A stretch of DNA of 47,145 nucleotides from Klebsormidium nitens (taxonomy: Eukaryota; Streptophyta; Klebsormidiophyceae; Klebsormidiales; Klebsormidiaceae), in contig DF237529.1 of NCBI GenBank assembly GCA_000708835.1, forward strand, positions 9,708 through 56,852, read 5' to 3'. How positions within the stretch are numbered: position 1 is the first letter of the stretch; every line of letters begins with the position of its first letter. Shown one piece after another: positions 24,401-36,494 of the stretch. The position numbers and the translations under genes were made by a program. The notes below the pieces were generated by a model. The model saw nothing but the letters and a program-made list of their open reading frames with translations, was not told the origin of the DNA and searched no databases.

Positions 24401-27400
24401 GAGATTTGTGATCTGAGGGAAAGGAAATTGCGCTCTTTCATGGTCTGCGGTGTGCTTTGTTTCCTGTGGGCGCGCGCTCTTGGTATCTGGGCTCCTTCAG
24501 CTACACGTAAACGGATGCGTGCTTTGAGGAAAGCATAAGGTCCTCGAGAAACGTCCTGGGTGAGTTTCCGAAGGCGAAGACGCGAAACCATAACGACTTT
24601 CACAGAGAAAGGCGTCAGTTGCTGCGGGTGACTTGGTCCGTCACGCTGAACAGAATTTCAGTCCTCGTCAACGGCTCTGTTTTTGTTTCCCATCATTAGC
24701 TTCATTGTTACCGTAGAGACATTGTCCATTCGCACAAAAATATTCCACTCTTAGGCCTTGCGAAAACAGTAAAACTACTTTCGATTTTGGCCTTGCGAAA
24801 AAAGTAAAACTACTTTTGATGCAGGTGCGAAAATGCGAATTAAAGATAAATCCCCAAAACCCAAAAAAAACGGCAAAAAGGCTTGAAAATCGGGGAAAAC
24901 GAAAATTTTAATAAATTCGTCGATGCTGGTGCGAAATCGAAAACAGTTCAAAAATAAGTATTCGCACCAAGGTGGTGCGAATGGACAATGTCTCTACGGG
25001 TACTTGATGATATTGCAGCCCTACTTCTGACGCCCTCTAGAACCCAAACGGTGCGCGAAACATTGCGCCAGAAGCGGTGCAATATCGGGTCTGTCCGTAG
25101 CATTGACGCTGACTTGAAGCAGAGTCCAAGCAGACAAGCTATTTCAAAGTCCAAGCAGAAAATACATTTCAGAGTCCAAGCAGACAGAAGATTTCAGAGT
25201 CCAAGCAGACACGATATGTTAGGAGTGACCCACTCACGCTTTCGACCGCGGCAGCATGTGACGCCCGCAGCTCGTTGGCGACCTCCTCCTGTCGCCGCTC
25301 TGCGTCCGCCTTCGCTTCGGACAGGCGGGCGCTCCATTCGGACACCAGATTCGATACCTGCGTTCGTTGCCGCGAACATTTGTTTCTCATTTCAGCAGAA
25401 GGTTAGAAGATGCCTACTTGAGGAAACAATCTCCTCTTACTTTATCAGAAGACGATTCTGCAAAGAGACGAATCGGCTGAAACGAGGTCATTCGACGGAT
25501 CCCGCTTGTCGCCCAAAGCGTGGAGATGTTGCAAATACCTCGAATTTGATAGTGTCTCGTGTTCCGTCTTACCAACCTTACGACCTTCCACTCCCGGGCC
25601 GCAAAGGACGCTTTCTACAGCTGGAAGAGTTCCTCACCTCTTCTTTCTGTTCCCGCCTCAGGGCAGACATCTCCGCCGCGTGCGCAGCTTCGTCCTTCCT
25701 TGCGTTCTCCAGTGTCTCCGCTTCGCGGTTCTGGAGCGTATCGGCGTGAGACGCTTTGAGGGCTTCGATTTCCCGTTGGGCACGTGACCCGATGACCTGC
25801 AAACAAGATGATTTTGCGCTAGAAAGACTCCTTCATTCTGTCGGCCAGTCTCAAGTTCCGTTCAGGGGCGAGCGAACAGATCCTTAGTGATTGTAATCTA
25901 GCATTGATGGTGGGCATCAAATCGTGACCGCAGAATTCTCGACAACGTCGACACCCATGAAAAGTTCTCCAGAAGTGAGTGGCCCATGACACGCCATCTC
26001 TTAGGAGGAACTGAAGAATTTTCAAGATCTTGGTCAGCTTTTTTGGACTTCGTAATCTCTTTTCAAGGTATTTTAGATTCAGCGCAATCTCTAGCACCAT
26101 TCACAGAAGACCAAATAAAGTTTGCACTCTTCCGTTGGAGCAACCTTGCCATACAGCCCAGAAACGCCAACAGGAAGAGCAAAGTCCTCCGCACCTCTAG
26201 TTCCTCCTTGTGCCGCGCCTCCAACGCTTCCCGCGCGCCCTCCGCCTCCGCCTCGGCGGATGCCAGCGCGGCGGCGTGCTGACGTCGGATATCGTCAGCC
26301 TCGGCAGAGGCGCCTTGGAGCCGCGCCAAGAGCTCCTGCTCGCGGCCGGCCGCGGTTGACAGCTGGCGCTGCAGGACGGCCTGCTTTTCCGCCTCCTGCC
26401 AAAGTGGTCTTAGAAATGTGAATACAGAAGAGTTTGTCGAACGCATATTCATGAACTTTACGGTTTTGTGTTTCTCAGAGTTCTTGGCTTTCAGGACATT
26501 GGGTATCCCTTTCTACTTCATCGATTTGCCTGCTTCGCAAAGTCGACTTGATTCATAGCATGTCAACCGCTTAGGGTGGATCTGGGACGTCTTCGATCGC
26601 GGCAATACGAAGATAAGGAAACCATTGCCAGCCCCGACTGATTCAGCTCAGGACAGCTGGTAATCACATCATGCGAAAACTCCTAATGTCACAACACCAA
26701 AGCGGTTGCCGGAGGAAACTTCAAGGATGGGAGCCCCTCGGTTAGTAAAGCCGACCAGTCTTCTTCAGAACCTACAATCAAGCCCTCCTAAAACATCCTT
26801 CAAGTAGAGCCCGATGTCTGCCCATGACAAATTCAAGGTCTCACCTGCTCCGCCTGCATCTGCGCGCGCAGCTGGCGCACCTCGAGTGCGTGCTCCCGCG
26901 CGCTCGCCTCCACCGCCTGCTGCACTTGGTCCTTTGTCGCCCGTTTCCAGTCTTCCTCGCTTCTGCAACGGTGGCGATCCGCTAAACTCAGAGCTCAAAA
27001 TGATAACGTATCATTGTGTCCAATTATCTCACTACTTTGATTTCGTCATATCAGACGTGAAAGTTTCAGTCAAGAAACTTTCTACAATCTCAACGGACCA
27101 ATGCTTTACCGCTGAAAAGTTCGGAGTTGCCGTTATTGCTTTTACGCGATGAGCTTTTTGAATCTAGAAGGTTTCAGGATCAGTTTGATTTAGTTGGAAA
27201 TAATGAGCAGTACCGTACTCTCCGGTCTGATAATCTGGAACCGCCAAACAGACGTTACGGCAATGCCTCAAAAAGAAAACAAGGGCGAGATGCACAAGCT
27301 ACCTTTGCAGCGTCGTCTCGTACTCGTCTTTCGCCCGCCGCAACCGCTCCTCCGCAACCGCCCGCGCGCCCTCCATCTCCCTTTTCAGCTGAGCGGTTTC

Positions 27401-30400
27401 CCGTTCCGCCGCCAGTCGGACGGAATCCAGGTCCGCTTCCAATTCCTTCACCTTAACGGATACCTGGGTCAACACTTCGACGCGTTGCTGGAGCTCGCGT
27501 CCCGCTTTTTCTTTCGCCTGCAAGAAGTTGAAAATTGTTATTTCGACAAGATGGATTCTGCAATCCGCGAAGGAGCTAACGTTGCGCATTAACGAACAGT
27601 AAGATTTGAGGAGATGGCTGGAGACTCTGCTTTGACGTGCGCGCGGTAAGGACCACCAAGTGTTAGTGCACCATACGTGATGACTTCCTGTCGTCAATCA
27701 CCATTGAATTCAAAGTCCCCATCTGCCGAAGAGTTTTGGAGTTAAAACTTGTCTGGATCCATCAGAATCGATTTGATGGATCCGGGCGCCGATCTGTGGT
27801 GAGCTAAGCCTTGGGATTGCTTACCGCCGTGACATCCGCCAGTCTCTTTGTAAGCCCTTCGTTTTGAACACCCAGGTCGCCGGTGCCATCTCTCAACCGG
27901 CGGATCTGCAGTGACAGTCCAAGAATCAAAGGTCAATGCTTGACAAGAGAATAGAGTCACGGCACTCCTTGTGTGCGCACACTCCCCAAAAATAGTGTGT
28001 GCGCCAGATCCCACCTCTGAACTCCGTCGTAAACCATGTTTGTTGGCATACTTTCGGATATCTTTGTCCATTCATTGATTCGTGAGATTTTGAGAGCTTT
28101 CAGGAAAGGGCTGAAGCTTCTCTTCCATGATACCGTGCCCAGAGCAAACACCGTGCGCTTGCGAAAACAGGTGGAAGAGGTTTAGACCTTCCCAAAACGA
28201 TTGAGAAGTCAATGGACCGACCACTCACCTCTTCTTCGAGTGCCTCTGCGCGCGCGCGCGCCTCCGCGCGCTCCTGGGACAGCAGCTCGCTCGCCTGCCC
28301 AATCTCCTCATTGTACTTCGCCTCCACTTTCAAAAGCTCGCCTTCTAGTTGCTCCCGAAGCGCGCGTTCCCACTCCGCGGCAGCCGCGGCGGCGGCCTCC
28401 GTCTGCGCGCGTCAAGGAACTGACATCAGCACGTTGAGGGGATCCCCCGACGCTAAAACTTCAAGGTACCATCTCGGGAGTTTACTCCTCACAATACACA
28501 GTGCAGGCCGGAAGAAGTACTTCCACGTCAGTCAGCTCTGACGTGGATCCTGGACAGGAGATGGATAAGCCGTCAAAGCGGCTGCGTAAAACCCGGGTGT
28601 CTTACCTCCTGCGTGTGCTTTGCCTCGACGTCTTGAACAGCGCGCGCGTGCCGCGCGCTCAGGTCGTTCATCTGCGAGGCTAGCGCCGCGGCCGCTCGTT
28701 CCTCCGCTTCTCTGACCTGCGAGCTTAGAGCAACCTGATAAATCATCTTTCGCAGAAGGATGCAAACGCGGGTTATTGATATTAGGTCGATACGAGAAAC
28801 GAACGAACAGAATCCAAAGCCTTCGTCGACTGCGAACATCGCAGATTGGAGACAGAAGCAATAGCATAATCTTTTCGAACTTGATACAAGCAAGACGATC
28901 TTTTATCCAACTTGGAGGCAGAACGAGGCAGAAGCAAGACGTACCTTGGCGATCAGTTCTTTCTGCAGGTCGGCAACCGTGAATTTGAGTTCCGCGATCC
29001 GTTTGGAAGCTTCCGTTCCGCTCATGGCCAGCTCGGCCTCCTTCTTGGCGCTCTCCTCTCTCATCGTGGAAAGCTGCAAAAAACAGCAAGAAGGTGATAG
29101 TGATGAGACAGATGGGGCTTCAAGGCTTGATCATCTGACTACTTCGTTTACAAGGGCCTTGCCTTGATGAATCAGCATGCATCTGACTACTTCGTTCATA
29201 AGGGCCTTGCTTTGATGAAACAGCATGCATGCTGAATCAGCTTGATGAGTGGTCTGGATTGATGGTTGAGGTTGGAAAGGACCCGCAGGATGCTGTGCTG
29301 AAAGCCTTACCGGATTTTCTACAAGGTACCCGGCACACAAAGCTGACAGCGTTCGGAACGCTCGAAATGGTTCAGCACCATGCTCCATCACTAACACGAC
29401 AAGTATGAGTTTATGTTTTTTCAAAGTACGCCTTTCCATGAAAGGTGTGCTCGGCTAGATATGGTCAAAGTAGTACTCCTGCTTACGTCGATCTTGAGCT
29501 GCCGCGCCTCGTTCGTGACGTCCTCCAGCGCTTTCCTCGCCGCCCCTAGTTCGCCCTCCACCCTTTTCCGGACGCCCACTTCTTCCTCGTATGCAGCGTC
29601 CGATTTTTTCCGATTCTCCAACTCCTCGCGCAAATCCCTCTGCAGCTTTTCGCTTTCGGACGCGCTCGCGGCCGCCTCCTCCTGGGCGCGCGCGCGCGCT
29701 CGCTCGCCCGCGTCACGCTCTGCGCGCAGCTCGGAGGACAGCTGGTCGCCCTTTCGGACGGCAGCTTGGAGGTCTTGGGACAGCTTCGCTGCGACCGAGC
29801 GGGACTCGGAGAGGGCGGCGTCGAGCGTGGACGTCCGTTGCTTCTCCTGCAGATGAGAAGAAGGTTGCATCGAGTCACGACAAGGGTAGATTATACAAAG
29901 TCAGGTGACTTACGACTAGCTTCCGCGCTGACCAATGGGTGCAAGAATGATGACCCTTAGGCTCTGGTTCAGAACGAAACTTGCGCCGAGCACGCAAGCG
30001 CATGTGCGTGAAGGGAGTTTAGAGTACCACCCGCTTTCAGATGGAACGCTGACACTTTCTCTGTCGACGTTAGTCTCAAACCACGGATGCGCCGGTCTCG
30101 GGAAAGCCAAACATCTGAGCATGTTGACCAATTTCGGATGACGGGAAATCGGATTCACAGCCGGTGTTACTTCGCCTCCAAATCGTCACAACTACCCAAA
30201 TGGAAGATTTGCCGAGCAGACTCACTGTCTCGAGCTCTTTGCTCGTCGTTGCCAGCTGCGTCATTGCCTCCTCCACTCTCTTCACCAACTCATCACATCG
30301 CCTCTCCGCGGCCGCAAACCGCCCTCTAACCTCCTCGTTAGCCCTCTCTAGCCCCTCCCTTTCCTGACTCCAACTCTCTTCTTTCTCCTTCTCCCTTCTC

Positions 30401-33360
30401 TCATTCCTCTCCGTCTCGTCGCGCGACTCCTCGCGCATTCTCATAATTTCCGCTTCGTACGTCTCCCGGCCCTTCCCCATGCGGCTCTCGTAGTCCGCGA
30501 TGAGCTCCTGCAGGCCCCGGTTGGCCGCCATCGTGGCGTGCGCGATCTCCGCGCGCAGCGCGCTCTCGGCCGCCTCACGCTCCGCCGCCAGCGCGTCCAT
30601 CTGCTTGCGATGCACCCGATGCGCGTCCGCAACCTGGGGAGGAGGCGTCGGCTTTATCTGTTGAGCATCTGTACTTTGAGACTTCAGCTATAGTTTTTCA
30701 GAAGTTCAGATCCGGGTTCAGGTCCAGGACTTTGATTCATTGTGTCTTTCATGATACCAGAAGTTTTAACAATATTTGGGACAGCGTAGCCCTGCGGCAC
30801 CATTGACGGATGTCCCAAAAGATGTACGAGAGAAGACCGTCAGCTTTACAAGGGCGAAAGCAGATGCAACATTGGAAAAAGTTCCAATTGGTTCCAGGTT
30901 CGGATCGACGTTGGGGACCGCGTTGATTCGAGCAAATAAACTGCATGCGCATCTGGCGATCGATCGGTGATCATGTGTTGCCTGTGTATCTTCGACTAGG
31001 ACGTCCTAACTTCCGTGCCCCCGGGATGAGACAGTTGAGGCTTTCTATGAAAGCAGGGAGAGAACTAATAAAACGGGAGTAACTAGGATCACGCCTTACT
31101 TCCTCCTGGGACCGCAATTTCAGCGCCTCCATCTCTCTTCGATGACTCCGCTTCAACTCGTCATTCTCCTTGGAGGCCGCCTCTGCCGTGCCCGTTACCT
31201 CCTGCAGCTGCAAACCCTGCTGCTGGACCTTCTCTTTGAGAGTCGCCACATTCCTGAAGAAAGAACAGATCGCACCGAGTGAGTGCAGTGCCGGCATGAG
31301 GTCAGCGCCAAGGAAGATGAATAGCAGAACATCCTGATAGTTTGCAAAGCAACAGATCTATCAAGAGGAGCATTGCCAGGTCTGGAAATCGGTCTTTTCA
31401 GGTTCTAAAGGCGGCTGTTTCGAGCTCACTCGGCTGGAAATCACTGAGTTTCCGAAGCGAACTTGATCAAAAGGCAACACCTGGTCGTTGCACTAGCTTA
31501 CTACGACTCTTGTACAAGCGACAACTTTTGAAGCTGCGATATAGGTTACTAGCAAACCATTCTACGGTACGCATACCTGGTGAGAGACTCCACCCGCCCT
31601 TCGGACGTTCGCAGATAGCCCCTGAGAAGATCCTCTTGTACAGTCGCCTGCTGCTTGAACTCCTCCAACTTGGCAGCGGCCTCCGCCTTCTCTTGCTCGA
31701 ATTTCGCCGTGAGTTCCTATGATGAAAAGCCTAGCTCTGATGAGTTGCTTGAGTAGTTGACCGCAAATCTAGATGCGCTGTAGTAGAAAAGCCTGGCTCT
31801 GAACCATTGCTAGATTGACGGTGCTTGGTGGAGTAGAGTTGCGAAAAGTCCCAGGAAAATTGGCGCGCAATTTCTCAACCAAGCTTGCAGAAAGAGGCCG
31901 TTACATCCAGAAGTCGTCTCAACTCATGTTCTTCGGTCCAGATGTTCCACCTCTTATGATGTCCTTGGGTCTAACTTGTAAGAATGTCTCCCAGCAATTC
32001 GAAGATTCGGCCTATTGAATGGCGCCTGATTTTGCGGTTATGGCCCCAGGCTAATGGCCGAGCAAAACCACATTGGGCGGTGCTGATGCATGACTTCTGG
32101 AGCCTTTCAAGGCTGCACTGAAAATGTTGCTTGCTGACATTGACATCAAAGGTCCGTTTAGTGTCACCAAAGCCTCACCACCATCCATCATCAGAGCTTC
32201 CTCCCCTGCTAGTGCTTACTTTTGATCAGAAATGTTTGACGCCAGAAAACCTACCCTGACCACCTCGGCGACCCTGCTCTCCTCTTTCCTGATCTCCAGA
32301 GACTCTTTGAAGGTCCTGATCTTCTCCGCTGCATCTCGCAGGATCTGCTCAATTTCGCTCTCATGTTGGCCAGCCATGTCTAGGACCTCGAAGTCATGGT
32401 CGTCCGTCTTGTTGTTCAGGTGGTAGATCACCTGGGCAGAGAAGTGGCCAACTGGCAAACGTCTCGACCGGTTCATCCTGAAACGCTCCTTTACAAAGAA
32501 GCTGGGGAATCATGGCTTACTTCTGAAAGACAGAGACCTTTTACGGGACAGAAAGGACGGGCAACAACCACTAGGTTTGGTCAGCGTAGGTTGCACCACT
32601 ATCTGCAAATACGATTGCGGCCCCCCGAAACATGTTTCTTTCATGAAGAATAGTGGTGTCTTTTGCAATTCGAAGGGTGGCGCCGACGATTGTTATCCCA
32701 CTTTGAACAGGTTATGGTGCGGAGCTACGCAATGTGGTGGCCAGCACTTTTTGAGAATCAGTGCTTTGCACCACTGGCGCATGGTGCTCTCTGCGCCTGC
32801 GGCAAGCTTCTGGGTCTAGGGCTTGCCACATCCTGTGGTGAGGTAAGACAGGATTGTTCTTGTCACCAGAGGATGACTAATTTGTATTCGTTATGGCCCA
32901 AACCACCTTTGGACATGCAGTTTCATACTGATAGGTCAGACATAAGCAGCTTTCAACATCTCTTGAAACAAGGGGCTCACAATCCCAGATCTCGACAATG
33001 CTGTAGCTTAGCCCCCATATGTTGCATTAGCAGACAGCCAACAATATAGCCAACGCCATTCTTTGGCGCTTGATGGACATCAGCAGCATTCTAAAGCCAA
33101 ACCCATGTCTAAAGCTTTGGCAGTTTCTTGACCTAGCTGGACCCTCAGCTTCCTGGAAGCACTGAATTCATGATTGCACGGTCACGCCATCTTTGAAAGC
33201 CTTCTTTTGCAATGGTAAGAAAGTAGCAGCTTGCCTTCCAACTATGTATATGAGAAGTACATCGTAGCTGAACGAAGAAGCTCACCTTCTGCAGCTGTGT
33301 AATCTTCTTGCTCATCTTATACTGCAGGTCCGGCATTTGCAGCACACCTTCCGCAGCCAT
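21491..33360 (-). CDS. FAM184: FAM184-family coiled-coil protein, 1125 aa, 19 exons
   Basis: Exons: 33360-33286, 32431-32255, 31716-31577, 31253-31100, 30633-30226, 29846-29487, 29073-28945, 28734-28606, 28402-28229, 27905-27825, 27517-27303, 26962-26845, 26395-26195, 25796-25638, 25357-25238, 24381-24164, 23224-23038, 22362-22174 and 21634-21491. All phases agree and the start is ATG. Nearly the whole product is Glu/Arg/Ala-rich coiled coil. Diagnostic FAM184 blocks are KMSKKITQLQKVIYHLN (residues 15-31), then IEQILRDAAEKI, LQELIADYESRMGKG about midway through the first half, and LELLNREENYNKVF (1057-1070) near the end. The length is close to the animal proteins (about 1100). The tail after VVQQ is Ser/Gly/Lys-rich. 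Cell function of this family is poorly known; absence from flowering plants and a link to cilia or centrioles are my inference. Introns hold repeats and a MITE, listed separately. Confidence 0.9.
22755..22957. repeat. Two decayed copies of the 3' end of FAM184 exon 17 inside intron 17
   Basis: Exon 17 ends (plus-strand view) with the block from 23038 to about 23100, which includes AAGCCGCGCTTGCAGCTCCT. A close copy, AAGCGGCGCTTGCAGCTCCC, begins near 22899 and is followed by a matching CGCGCTCCATCGCAGC. A weaker copy begins near 22756 (CCACGCTTCGAGCCCCAGTC). Offsets are about 151 and 142 bases. On the coding strand the copies still read like the exon end (AAMERGQGELQAPLDAGK against AAMERGQEELQARLDAWK). 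Confidence 0.75.
23195..23753. repeat. Tandem copies of the start of FAM184 exon 17 in intron 16, about 173-bp period
   Basis: The block GTCTGGCGCAGCTCGCGCTG lies in exon 17 at 23195. It recurs at 23366 (identical over 20 bases), at 23543 (one change, GGCGCCGCTCG) and, much eroded, at 23714. Spacings are 171, 177 and 171 bases. The sequences between also resemble one another (for example AGACGGGTTTAGG, AGACGGTTTAAAA, AGACGGGTTTGAT). Only the 23195 copy is joined to an open reading frame. Confidence 0.8.
24711..25000. mobile_element. MITE-like element with about 25-bp terminal inverted repeats
   Basis: CCGTAGAGACATTGTCCATT opens the element at 24711 and the match extends through CGCAC to 24735. 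Its exact reverse complement occupies 24975-24999. The interior is AT-rich, has no coding capacity, and carries a direct repeat of about 52 bases (GGCCTTGCGAAAACAGTAAA near 24753 and GGCCTTGCGAAAAAAGTAAA near 24790). TA occurs directly outside both ends (24709-24710 and 25001-25002), which would suit a TA target duplication as in Tc1/mariner-related MITEs. It lies in FAM184 intron 15. Confidence 0.75.
25121..25222. repeat. 25-bp tandem repeat, four copies, FAM184 intron 15
   Basis: AGTCCAAGCAGA begins at 25123, 25148, 25173 and 25198, an exact 25-base period, with A-rich linkers such as AGAAGATTTCAG between. It lies between exon 15 and the MITE-like element. No coding role. Confidence 0.88.
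29132..29228. repeat. 48-bp tandem repeat, two copies, FAM184 intron 6
   Basis: CATCTGACTACTTCGTT begins at 29132 and again at 29180. Both copies continue with AAGGGCCTTGC and TTGATGAA, then CAGCATGCAT, with few differences. The second copy runs into another GCATGC palindrome. Confidence 0.85.
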
Positions 33361-34387
33361 GGCTGCTGCGAAAAAGACCTCTCAGCAATGTTCTTTCCCT
33401 GTGCAGCTATGCAGATTTGTAGGCCGAAATCGACCAGTGGCTAAGTTGTTGTACTCCACTATCCTTGTAATGTACGAGAAGATGCAAACAGCTCATCTGT
33501 GCTCGCGTGCTACTCCCGCTCTCTTCTTCGGCAGGCAAATCATGCTTTGAACCATCCAGGAAAAGCTCAATTCTGCGGGTTATTGCTTGCATATGCCCCC
33601 CCTGATGGAGATTTTGAGAGGGCAAGGTGCCAGTGGCAGTAGTAGTAAGCCAATTGTTTCTTCTACCATTGCCGTCGATCTTTGTTCATTGTAGGTATCT
33701 TAAAATGCCTTGAGTTCTGTACGACATAGATCCCCACCAGCTGAGTCCAGGTGTCCTGGGTGTGTGCCTGGCGTGGTTCTCTTCTGCGGTTCTGCGTTGC
33801 CGCCTCACTCCCTCCGACCTTTCACACACAGGCAATTTCATTGCCTTGGAAAAACTTAAAGTACTGCTCTAAGTTTTAATACGGTGCAACGGCAAGGATT
33901 GATAGCACTACTGTCGACGCTTGATTTGATATCGACGGTTTATTAACCTCCACAGCCTGCAACTTCAAGCCCGCGGTATATCGAACGGTTCATCTGCAAA
34001 GCGCCTGCTCTGAAGGGATCCGTTCCCGCGCAATTTCAAACTGGCACCGGAGGCTGCGACATCAGCAGAATGATTCTGAATGTTGGCAGTGGGCACCCAG
34101 GGCCAGAAGCATACTTGATGTTCGATGGTCCAAATTTTTACGCCACCTTTGTGAGCAGCCCCCAAAGAGTAGGGGGAGAGTAGGACTAGTTCAGATTGAT
34201 CTACGAGTCCAGGAGTTGATGTGTGGATGCTGCACTGGTCACTCAACCGCTCCCGTTGCTGCAGCCAATAGAATTCAAGGCCAGACAGTGGCGCTTGCCG
34301 TACCCAGCGTTTGACAAGCCAGGCGCAACTGGAAAGCCTCAAGAGAGTCCGAGCTCCAAGCAAGCGGCATCAGAAGGAGTTGCCGCA
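33361..34387. other. Divergent spacer between FAM184 and the EID1-like gene
   Basis: About 1 kb between two start codons facing apart, presumably containing both promoters and 5' leaders. An in-frame extension of the F-box reading frame reaches back to 34223 but contains no ATG before 34388. No TATA box or other motif is convincing. Confidence 0.55.
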
Positions 34388-36494
34388 ATGCACCTTCCTG
34401 TCTCTTACCCCCGCAGTCTGCTTCCTGATCTGGGCCCTGACCTTTGGGAGCTGGTCTTCTCAAAGCTGGGGCGACATCCAAAGGACATAGTGCCCTTGGG
34501 AGCTGTCTGCAAGGGTTGGCAGTCCATCCTGAACAACGTCACCTGGAAGGTGTTGTGCCTGCAACATGCACCGGGGTTGGTCGAGGAACTTGGATACAAT
34601 GTGGGGACAGAGGTGCCCCCGGGAGGGTGGAGGGGACTGTACAAGTTCATGGTGTACTGTCCTGGTCTGAACTACCCCACATTCCGCCCGGTGTGTCAGG
34701 GTGACACTTTGCGTGACCTGTACTCTTGGGAGGATGGCTGTGGGCACGTGGAAACTCGCTCACGTGGATTCTGTACTGGGTATGGGGCGTCGGGCAAGCT
34801 CTCTCTGGCAGCCTCTGTCGCCCAAGACAACATCTTCTTCTCAGCGCTTTGCCCTCACCGCCAAGCCATCAATCTTCCCGTCTTCCAAAATTGCCATCCA
34901 GCCCTGTCTGCCTGCCGGGGCATCGTGAAAAACTTCAAGACCTCTGAGCTGGCTAAATCTAGCGGAGCTGCCGCTCATCTCAGTAAAGTGGGGGCCATTG
35001 GCGCAGGCACTGCCAGGGAGACAAATGATATCCAGGGGGACGAGGCAGGCCCTGACGGAGGGGCGAGTTCTCTGAGGTGTCCATACTGCACCGAATCAAC
35101 CTTTGCCCTAGGCAAGGACTGCCTTCGGAACAGACACTCCGACTATGATGAGTTCTTTGATAGAAGCCCCGAGTTCAGAGACCGAGAAGACAATGTTGAC
35201 TCTGCGTCCGACTCGGACGATGGTCTGGTGAGAAGCGCGCTGATGACAGGATTTGTGTGCCTAAACGGGCACATCATGTTGGGTGCCGGGGGCCGTGTAC
35301 AGGGAGGCGGCAAGCTAGTCCTCGGGTCGGGGAAGGGCTTGGAACTTGAGCCCTCTAATGCGGTCAGGTTTCTGTCGGAGTATACACCAGGAAAGGAAGG
35401 CATCAATGTGAAGGAGGGTGTGAACTTTGCTCGAGGTCTGAATTTGGACCAGTTAGTACTGGCTGAGAGCAGGCTATCCAGTTTGCTCAGGGAGTGGCCT
35501 TCCGTGCGAAAAGAAGGATCTTTACAATACTGGGCCTTCTCTCCCGATGTATTTGTAGAATTGAAGCAAGCCCCCAAGAGTATCTGCGACTTGCTGACGG
35601 GGGATCTCCCTGAGGAGTTTCGGGGCATTGTATGGAGGTATGTTACGGAAGGGAGGCCAGGCCTTCAACAATGCAAGGTCCTGTTGGAGGATGCGCTTAC
35701 TGCAGCAGGGTCCGCAAGAAGGACGGAATGGATCCATGCAGCATTATCCGAGATAGGTCTCAGCGATCCAAGCATGTTTCCGGATCCGGACTCGGTGAAC
35801 AGTTACATAAAGGTGAGCACAACCTTTCCTTACAAATCTTTCTGTGCTTGTTTTTGCTGTACAGTATTCTTCTGCTTCCCAAGAACTTCCCAGCTGAGCT
35901 TTCAGAACTGAGGCTTCACTTTCACCCCAGCTATATGCTGCTCGGGCAATCTCCATATGACAGGCAACCTCGACAATACAGAGTGATATTAGTAATCAAG
36001 CCTATTGAGGCCTTGACTTTAGCAGCAGCATCCAACCTTGTCTTCAATCGCTAAAGTTGTGCCAGGCCTCAAAGACAGCTATAAATACGGCAGTCCTTCG
36101 ATGGGGGTTCGTTTTTCTAACTTGAAAATTTAACGTTTCCAGGATCCACGTTCCTTCACCATCGAGGAGGTATGCGAGCAGCAAGAACTGGCAAGAGAAG
36201 GTATTGAGTACTGGTGATGCGCCGTTGGCTTTTAGCCGTGTGCCAATGCAAGGCTTTGCTTGAGCGCACTTGCTGTATGGTTACGGGGGCATATATGCAG
36301 GCAGTACTATCGTGGTTTGTGACCTCTGTGATGGTACTTAGGTCCATAGAAGAGCTTTCAAACGGTGCGGTAGGGGACCAGATCTGTACGGCTGGCTGCC
36401 TCTCAAGAATAACTTGACCGGGGAACTTGAGCTGGTCGCAATGAACGATGTTCAAAGAAAGCGGTTGCTCATTGTTGTGGAAGGATCATTTTAA
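34388..36494 (+). CDS. EID1: EID1-like (phytochrome A-associated type) F-box protein with extra C-terminal region, about 534 aa
   Basis: Exons: 34388-35812, 36143-36169 and 36342-36494, phase 0 at both junctions. An F-box lies at about residues 10-57 (LWELVFSKLG ... VCKGWQSILNNVTWKVLC). EID1-type blocks follow in order: GGWRGLYKFMVYCPGL (79-94), RGIVKNFKTSEL (about 177), CPYC (231-234) with a downstream Cys, and FVCLNGH (about 289). Arabidopsis EID1 is an SCF-complex F-box protein that dampens phytochrome A signalling and ends soon after the CENGH block; here about 235 more residues follow, including an FRGIVWRYVTEG block and, in the last exon, DLYGWLPLKNNLTGELELVA. The role as an SCF substrate adaptor in light signalling is by homology. 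The start at 34388 is the first ATG after an in-frame stop at 34217-34219. If the last donor is skipped, exon 2 reads on to TGA at 36217 and the protein is 499 aa. Confidence 0.83.

Noticed and set aside
28250-28270. CG-rich alternating purine-pyrimidine run as a special element
   Set aside because: It lies in FAM184 exon 9 and reflects Ala-Arg codons.
32663-33049. Plus-strand frame of 128 codons inside FAM184 intron 1
   Set aside because: No recognisable motif; within the intron of a well-supported gene on the other strand.
34223-34387. Earlier start for the EID1-like protein
   Set aside because: The frame is open but has only a GTG at its start and a stop directly upstream; the first ATG is at 34388.
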